DNA of 9,383 nucleotides from Acidobacteriota bacterium. Lineage in GTDB: Bacteria > Acidobacteriota > Terriglobia > Terriglobales > Acidobacteriaceae. The notes beneath the pieces are model-generated. The model was given only the letters and a program-made list of their open reading frames with translations, was not told the origin of the DNA and did not search any database. Within the stretch, counting starts at the first letter, position 1, and each line of letters begins with the position of its first letter. Shown here one piece after another: positions 5,327 through 9,383 of the stretch. The stretch spans positions 1 through 9,383 of the forward strand of contig JAJZJJ010000069.1 of NCBI GenBank assembly GCA_021810175.1, given 5' to 3'. Position numbers and translations under genes: made by a program.

Positions 5327-7390
5327 TTAGTCGTTCCCCATGGCCAGGGTGGGCGTGAGGCCGCCGCCGGGCTCGCCTACTTCCTGGTCCTTATATTGCA
5401 GCTGGTAGAGCTTCCAGTAGATTCCGTGGAGCGCCAGCAGCTCCTGGTGGGAGCCGAACTCGCGGAGCTGGCCGCGGTGCATCACCAGGATGACATCCGC
5501 GCGCTGGACGGTGGAAAGCCGATGAGCGATGACCACAGAAGTGCGGCCGACGACCATGTTCTCCAGAGCGGCGCGCACGCGAAATTCGGTGTCGGTATCG
5601 ACGCTGGAGGTGGCCTCGTCAAGGATCAGAATGCCAGGGCGGTGGGCGAGGGCGCGGGCGAAGTTGATGAGCTGCTTCTGGCCGGTGGAGAGGCCGGCGC
5701 CGCGCTCGCGGAGCGGTTCGAAGTAAGCGCCCGGCAGAGTCTGGATGAAGTCGTCCACGTTGACCTGCTCGGCGGCCTGCCGCATCTCGTCGTCCGTGAT
5801 GCGCTCGGTGCCAAGGCGGATGTTGTCGGCGACGGTGCCGCTGAAGAGAAAGGGATCCTGCAGCACGACGCCAAAGCGCTGCCGGAGGGCAGTCAGCTCC
5901 TGCTCGCGGACATCCACGCCATCGACCAGCACCTGACCGTGCTGGACGTCGTAGAAACGCATCATGAGGCTGGTGATGGTGGTCTTCCCTGCCCCGGTAT
6001 GGCCAACGATGGCGGCGGTGCGGCCAGGCTCGATGACGAAGGAGACGCCGCGCATGATCCACTCGATGCTGGTCATCCTGGCCAGATCTTCGGGGCCGGC
6101 CTGAGCGACTTCAGCCGCGGTCTCGGGATCGAGATGCTGGTAGGTAAACCAGACGTTGCGGAATTCGATGCGGCCGGAGCCGTCGCCTGACCGGGGGTGC
6201 GAGGGAGAGACGATTTCCGGAGCGGTGTCGAGCAGGCGGAAGACGCGCTCGGCTGCGGCCATGGCCGCCTGAAGGATGTTGTATTTCTCGCTCAGGTCCT
6301 GAATGGGGCGGAAGAAGCGCTGCGCATACTGGACGAAGCCGACCAGAACCCCGACGGAGACCGCCTGCCGGAGCACGCCTCCGCCGCCCTGCCAGATGAT
6401 GAGGGCGATGGCAGTGGAGCTGAGCAGCTCGACTGCTGGGTAATAGAGAGCGTAGGCCATGATGTTGTCCTTGTACGCCTCCATGTGAGTGCGGTTGATA
6501 GCGGAGAACTCGCGGTAGGCGCGCTTCTGGCGGTTAAAGAGCTGCACCAGCGACATGCCGGTGATGTATTCCTGGGTAAACGCGTTGATGCGGGCGATGG
6601 CGGTGCGCACGCGGCGATAGGACTCGCGGACGTATTTGCGGAAGATGGTGGTGACGAGGAGGATGAGCGGCAGGACCGAAAACGCGAGCAGCGCCAGCCA
6701 CCACTGCATGCGCAGCATGACGTAGACGATGCCGGCAAGAACGAAGACGTCCTCGAAGATGGCGAGGACGCCGGAGGTGAACATATCGTTGAGCGCGTCA
6801 ACGTCGCTGGTGAGGCGGGTGACGAGACGCCCGACCGGGTTGCGGTCGAAGAAGCCGACGTGCATCTGCTGGAGGTGGCGGAAGATTTGGCTGCGGAGGT
6901 CGAACATGACCTTCTGGCCGGTCCACTGCATCAGCCAGGTCTGAAGAGCCTCCAGAACATAGCTGAAGAGGAGCGCGCCCAGCCAGATGGAAGCAATTTC
7001 GGTGATGCCCCTCCATGCGCCGCCCTGGGCATAGGGGCTCAGCAGGCCAGCGATCAGGGGATGTTCGGAGACGCCCTTGGCGGCTGCCGCGGCTGCCGCA
7101 TGAGGCGTCTTCTGCACGGCCGGAGTCAGGTAGAGGTCCACCGCGACCATGGTGAGGTAGGGGCCGAGGATATCGGCTCCGGCCTTGAGGATGATGGCGA
7201 TGGTTGAAGTGATGACCGCCCATTTGTAGGGGAAGAGATAGCGGACGAGACGGCGCATGAGGCGGCTGTCATATGCCTTACCGGCGATTTCGTCCTCGTG
7301 GTGGGCGGGCGCGGGTTTCCGCCGCTTCTTCGGCTCGGCCGGGCGGTCGTGGGCCTGGTTGTCGCGTGGGTTGGATTCGGCGCCAGACAT
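5327..7390 (-). CDS. ABC exporter with fused membrane and ATPase domains (MsbA-like)
   Basis: This is a 687-residue half-transporter that would act as a dimer in the inner membrane. The first 55 residues are a charged cytosolic tail with K-K-R-R-K. Transmembrane segments follow from about 57, with an Ala-rich stretch (about 97-106) in the first external loop. The ATPase domain has the A-loop Tyr417, Walker A G-H-T-G-A-G-K-T (463-470), Q-loop Gln511, signature L-S-T-G-Q (567-571), Walker B with catalytic Glu592 (I-L-I-L-D-E), D-loop S-S-V-D and switch His623, so it should be active. Between the A-loop and the next strand lies an unusual insertion of about 28 residues. The ATG at 7390 is chosen because GGAGAAG lies upstream. 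An ATG at 7408 is possible, and the open frame reaching 7630 would overlap the divergent kinase gene. Being first in an operon with lpxB suggests lipid flipping, but the substrate is not proven. Confidence 0.92.
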   Translation of the reverse strand: MSGAESNPRDNQAHDRPAEPKKRRKPAPAHHEDEIAGKAYDSRLMRRLVRYLFPYKWAVITSTIAIILKAGADILGPYLTMVAVDLYLTPAVQKTPHAAAAAAAKGVSEHPLIAGLLSPYAQGGAWRGITEIASIWLGALLFSYVLEALQTWLMQWTGQKVMFDLRSQIFRHLQQMHVGFFDRNPVGRLVTRLTSDVDALNDMFTSGVLAIFEDVFVLAGIVYVMLRMQWWLALLAFSVLPLILLVTTIFRKYVRESYRRVRTAIARINAFTQEYITGMSLVQLFNRQKRAYREFSAINRTHMEAYKDNIMAYALYYPAVELLSSTAIALIIWQGGGGVLRQAVSVGVLVGFVQYAQRFFRPIQDLSEKYNILQAAMAAAERVFRLLDTAPEIVSPSHPRSGDGSGRIEFRNVWFTYQHLDPETAAEVAQAGPEDLARMTSIEWIMRGVSFVIEPGRTAAIVGHTGAGKTTITSLMMRFYDVQHGQVLVDGVDVREQELTALRQRFGVVLQDPFLFSGTVADNIRLGTERITDDEMRQAAEQVNVDDFIQTLPGAYFEPLRERGAGLSTGQKQLINFARALAHRPGILILDEATSSVDTDTEFRVRAALENMVVGRTSVVIAHRLSTVQRADVILVMHRGQLREFGSHQELLALHGIYWKLYQLQYKDQEVGEPGGGLTPTLAMGND

Positions 7391-7523
7391 GGATCGGCTC
7401 TTCTCCATCTTACCGGGTGCGGGCCGGCGGGCGGAGCTGTCGCTGCACCGGGGAGTGCGCAGGCGGGGCGGCCAGGAACGGCCGCGGTTTCCGGCGGGCT
7501 TCTTCGGGATTGCCGTTTCCGGC

Positions 7524-7552
7524 TTGACATCTGCTGCTCCAGCAAGCAAACT
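7524..7552 (+). promoter_or_regulatory. Candidate promoter for the kinase/STAS unit
   Basis: A perfect -35 hexamer TTGACA at 7524-7529 is followed, after 17 bp, by a weak -10 CAAACT (7547-7552). The predicted leader is about 50 nt. It lies in the 221-bp spacer between the divergent ABC exporter and kinase starts. The leader also holds 7-bp inverted arms ACTTCGC (7550-7556) and GCGAAGT (7593-7599), just ahead of the ribosome site. No good promoter for the minus-strand operon was found by eye. Confidence 0.35.
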
Positions 7553-7600
7553 TCGCACTACGGGCGAATTACGGCCACGGAGCGCTCGATCCGCGAAGTG

Positions 7601-7608
7601 AGGAAAGG
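7601..7608 (+). promoter_or_regulatory. Ribosome binding site fixing the TTG start of the kinase
   Basis: AGGAAAGG precedes the TTG at 7612. The AGGA core is 7 nt away, a normal distance. The next possible start, GTG at 7636, has no such site. Confidence 0.6.
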
Positions 7609-7611
7609 CAT

Positions 7612-8052
7612 TTGACAGGACAGCAGGCAAGCCGCGTGACTTATACTCTGGATTCCTCGCTGGACAGCGTGAACAAGATCGAACAGGCTGCCGAACAGAT
7701 GGCCCGTAAGGCCGGGGTGGAAGAGGACGAGATTTTCCGGATTTCCATGGCTGTGCGGGAGGCGGCGGTGAATGCTGTGCTCCACGGCAACGCTTACGAT
7801 CCGGACAAGCGCATGACCGCCTCCTTTGAGAACAACGGCAAATCGCTGGTGATCCGCATCTGCGACGAAGGAAAGGGCCTGGATCCGGCGACCCTGCCCG
7901 ATCCGCTGGCTCCCGAGAATCTGCTTCGCGGCTCCGGCCGCGGTATCTTTCTCATTCGGTCTTTTATGGATGAGGTACACTTCAGGCAATTACATCCCGG
8001 AACCGAGTTGACGTTGATCAAGCATCTCGGACCCGCTCCGGCCGACGCTTAA
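7612..8052 (+). CDS. RsbW/SpoIIAB-type anti-sigma factor serine kinase (HATPase_c_2)
   Basis: This 146-residue cytosolic protein consists of one GHKL ATPase domain. The N-box has Glu50 and the Mg-binding Asn54 followed by H-G-N (V-R-E-A-A-V-N...H-G-N). The G1 box is D-E-G-K-G (85-89), and the G2 box is G-S-G-R-G (107-111) followed by I-R-S-F-M-D-E-V. All ATP-binding elements are intact. Proteins of this type bind a sigma factor or another output protein and phosphorylate a STAS antagonist on serine. The STAS gene directly downstream (35 bp spacer) is the obvious partner. No sigma factor or PP2C phosphatase gene is next to it, so the output is unknown. The start is TTG at 7612, chosen from its ribosome site. 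I give no gene symbol because RsbW-like kinases of this kind occur in many paralogues. Confidence 0.9.
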   Translation: MTGQQASRVTYTLDSSLDSVNKIEQAAEQMARKAGVEEDEIFRISMAVREAAVNAVLHGNAYDPDKRMTASFENNGKSLVIRICDEGKGLDPATLPDPLAPENLLRGSGRGIFLIRSFMDEVHFRQLHPGTELTLIKHLGPAPADA

Positions 8053-8072
8053 GAATTCCGCAGTACAGTTTG

Positions 8073-8080
8073 AAGGAGGA
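8073..8080 (+). promoter_or_regulatory. Ribosome binding site selecting the GTG start of the STAS gene
   Basis: AAGGAGGA ends 7 nt before GTG 8088, with 8 nt between the GGAGG core and the start. The later ATG at 8094 would be 14 nt from the core, and the TTG at 8070 lies before the site, so GTG is the best start. Confidence 0.75.
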
Positions 8081-8087
8081 ATCTCTC

Positions 8088-8432
8088 GTGAGTATGAAAA
8101 TCAGCACCCGTCAGGTGGACGGAATTACCATTCTGGATCTTGGCGGTCGGATCACCCTCGGCGAGGGCAGCGTGCAGTTGCGCGATTCGATCCGGGACCT
8201 GCTCGCCAAGGGACAGAAGAAGATTCTGCTCAACCTGGGCGAAGTGAATTACATTGACAGCTCGGGTATTGGCGAACTGGTAAGCGCCTATACGACGGTT
8301 CGCAACCAGGGCGGCGAGCTGAAGCTGCTGAATCTGACCAAGAAGGTCCACGACCTGCTGCAGATTACCAAGCTGTATACCGTTTTCGACATTAAGGACG
8401 ACGAAGCCAGCGCCATCGCCTCGTTCGCATAG
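8088..8432 (+). CDS. STAS-domain anti-sigma factor antagonist (RsbV/SpoIIAA-like)
   Basis: This 114-residue protein is a single STAS domain of usual length. Strand-forming segments lie at about 3-9 and 13-24, then a helix ([11 protein letters not shown]), a strand (I-L-L-N-L), and the key loop [10 protein letters not shown] (55-64). One of Ser58/Ser59 in that loop is the expected phosphorylation site. Unphosphorylated antagonists of this type bind the kinase and release its target; phosphorylated ones do not. The gene follows the RsbW-type kinase by 35 bp on the same strand, which makes a two-gene partner-switching unit. The start is GTG 8088, giving the N-terminus [11 protein letters not shown] strong stem-loop 18 bp past the stop probably ends the transcript. 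Confidence 0.93.
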   Translation: MSMKISTRQVDGITILDLGGRITLGEGSVQLRDSIRDLLAKGQKKILLNLGEVNYIDSSGIGELVSAYTTVRNQGGELKLLNLTKKVHDLLQITKLYTVFDIKDDEASAIASFA

Positions 8433-8449
8433 TCATAGCGATCTTCGCA

Positions 8450-8481
8450 ACAAAGGGCAGTCCCGCGGGGCTGCCCTTTGT
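8450..8481 (+). terminator. Strong stem-loop terminator after the STAS gene
   Basis: A perfect 11-bp stem, ACAAAGGGCAG (8450-8460) with CTGCCCTTTGT (8471-8481), encloses a 10-nt G/C loop. It is followed by GCTTTCTGG, which is a poor U-tail. The stem sits 17 bp beyond the STAS stop and 18 bp from the stop of the convergent CRTAC1 gene, so it could serve both strands. Confidence 0.8.
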
Positions 8482-8499
8482 GCTTTCTGGGCCGGCGGG

Positions 8500-9383
8500 T
8501 CAGTAAGCGACCGGTTTTCCCAGCGGCTCTCTGGTTTTGGGCGACGTCGGCTCCACAACTTTGAGGACCTGGTCCGCCTTCACGTTGGTGAGCGTCTGAA
8601 CCTCGCCCGAAGGCCAGTGGATGATGACCTTCGTGGCGACCGTATCCTTTCCGAGACCGAAGTGGACAGGCCCGTCGCTGGACGACGCATAACAGACGGC
8701 GGTGGTCATGTGGTTCCACTGCGAGCCGACCGTGGGGCTGATGACGTGGATGCGCGCACCGATACCGTCGCGGTTGCTCAGGGTGCCGCGTAGTTTGAAA
8801 TCGAGCCAGTGGCCGGAGTGCGGGCTCTCGTTCATCCAGATTTCGGCGGGGGCGGAGAGGGCGGTATCGACGATGTCGATGCGGCCGTTACCATTGAGGT
8901 CGCCGAAGGCGCAGCCCCGGTGCCAGCGGGGGGGCGCGGCGTCGAAACCGGCGGCGCCGGTGAGTGCCTCCCATTTGCCGCTTTTGCCGAGGTTGCGGAA
9001 GACGGTGTTGTGCTGTTCGATGGAGGTTCCGGGCAGGGGCTGCGATTCGACGTGGCCCCGGGCGACGAATTCGTCCTTCCAGCCATCGTTGTCGAAGTCG
9101 TAAAAGGCGGAGCCGAAACCCGCCATTTTCATGCTGAGGGCGCGCATCCCGCTGGATGTGGTGACGTCGCGGAACGTTCCGTTGTGCATGTTTTCAAACA
9201 GCGGGAAGGTCTGGTTGTTGAGCGCGACGAAGCCGATATCGGGCCAGCCGTCGTTGTTGAAGTCGCGGAAGTCGAGGCCCATACCGGAGATGAAGTTGCC
9301 GCTGGATGGCAGAGCCACGCCGGCGTCGAAAGCGACTTCCTGAAAACGATTGCCGAGGTTGTGGAAGAGGTAGTTGTAGTCGG
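8500..9383 (-). CDS. CRTAC1-family protein, FG-GAP/VCBS repeats plus ASPIC/UnbV domain (C-terminal part)
   Basis: About 293 C-terminal residues are in the window; the frame is open to the right edge, so the start lies outside. The GTG at 9318 is internal, because the repeat continues upstream of it (D-Y-N-Y-L-F-H-N-L-G-N). Three calcium-type loops mark beta-propeller repeats: D-F-N-N-D-G-W-P-D (about 9264-9238), D-F-D-N-D-G-W-K-D (about 9099-9073) and D-L-N-G-N-G-R-I-D (about 8901-8875). They are separated by 'N-G-x-F/W-x-x-x-T' strands. An ASPIC/UnbV domain closes the protein (about 8769-8551), seen in S-N-R-D-G-I-G-A-R, P-V-H-F-G-L-G and W-P-S-G-x-V-Q. Such proteins are normally secreted or surface-bound, with a signal peptide at the unseen end. 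The ligand is unknown. The gene converges on the kinase/STAS unit. Confidence 0.92.
   Translation of the reverse strand, partial: DYNYLFHNLGNRFQEVAFDAGVALPSSGNFISGMGLDFRDFNNDGWPDIGFVALNNQTFPLFENMHNGTFRDVTTSSGMRALSMKMAGFGSAFYDFDNDGWKDEFVARGHVESQPLPGTSIEQHNTVFRNLGKSGKWEALTGAAGFDAAPPRWHRGCAFGDLNGNGRIDIVDTALSAPAEIWMNESPHSGHWLDFKLRGTLSNRDGIGARIHVISPTVGSQWNHMTTAVCYASSSDGPVHFGLGKDTVATKVIIHWPSGEVQTLTNVKADQVLKVVEPTSPKTREPLGKPVAY

Noticed and set aside
4837..5358. A 173-codon plus-strand frame opposite the start of lpxB
   Set aside because: It is a shadow of lpxB; its sequence has no recognisable domain and it crosses the ABC-lpxB junction.
5396..7207. Two long plus-strand frames (5396-6190 and 6197-7207) opposite the ABC exporter
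   Set aside because: They are low-complexity Asp/Glu/Gly/Ala translations, mirror images of codon bias in a gene with every ABC motif in place.
7550..7599. Inverted arms ACTTCGC/GCGAAGT in the kinase leader as a riboswitch or attenuator
   Set aside because: There are only 7 pairs with a 36-nt loop, no T-run and no overlap with the ribosome site. It is not enough to claim a regulatory RNA.

Overview
The window reads as chromosomal DNA of a GC-rich, diderm (LPS-making) bacterium. The best guess is an Acidobacteriota member of the Solibacter/Bryobacter or Acidobacteriaceae type. The guess rests on the gene set: lpxB, a lipid A gene, so there is an outer membrane; a secreted CRTAC1/ASPIC-UnbV beta-propeller protein; an M1-peptidase-like protein with C-terminal TPRs; and a small protein with an alanine-rich basic tail. 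No taxonomic marker such as rRNA is present, so this is inference.

Layout, left to right. At 1-119 (minus) is the N-terminal end of a GNAT acyltransferase of the OlsB/hemolysin-like type, cut by the window edge. A 312-bp non-coding stretch follows, ending in a promoter candidate for a 76-residue basic small protein (432-662, plus). Beyond it is a doubtful 53-residue ORF (706-867). A cupin (852-1220, minus) and an atypical short-chain dehydrogenase (1286-2074, plus) diverge from a 65-bp shared control region. The dehydrogenase converges, across a 39-bp hairpin-forming spacer, on a three-gene minus-strand operon. In transcription order this operon is an MsbA-like ABC exporter (7390-5327), lpxB (5325-4132) and a secreted M1-peptidase-like protein (4135-2114). 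The first two genes are 1 nt apart, and the last two overlap by ATGA. Divergent from the operon is a two-gene plus-strand unit, an RsbW-type HATPase kinase (7612-8052) and a STAS anti-sigma-factor antagonist (8088-8432), which ends at a strong stem-loop. Convergent with it, running off the right edge, is the C-terminal part of a CRTAC1-family protein (8500-9383, minus).

How the genes fit together. The operon has an envelope theme: LpxB makes the lipid A disaccharide, the ABC exporter could flip a lipid or export a substrate, and the third product is secreted. The M1-like protein has lost both other zinc ligands, the general base Glu and the catalytic Tyr, so it should be a pseudopeptidase and act by binding. 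The kinase/STAS pair is a partner-switching module whose sigma factor and phosphatase are not in view. I see no mobile element, CRISPR array, tRNA or rRNA. The most notable item is the translationally coupled lpxB-pseudopeptidase pair. I found no clear new defence or mobile system.
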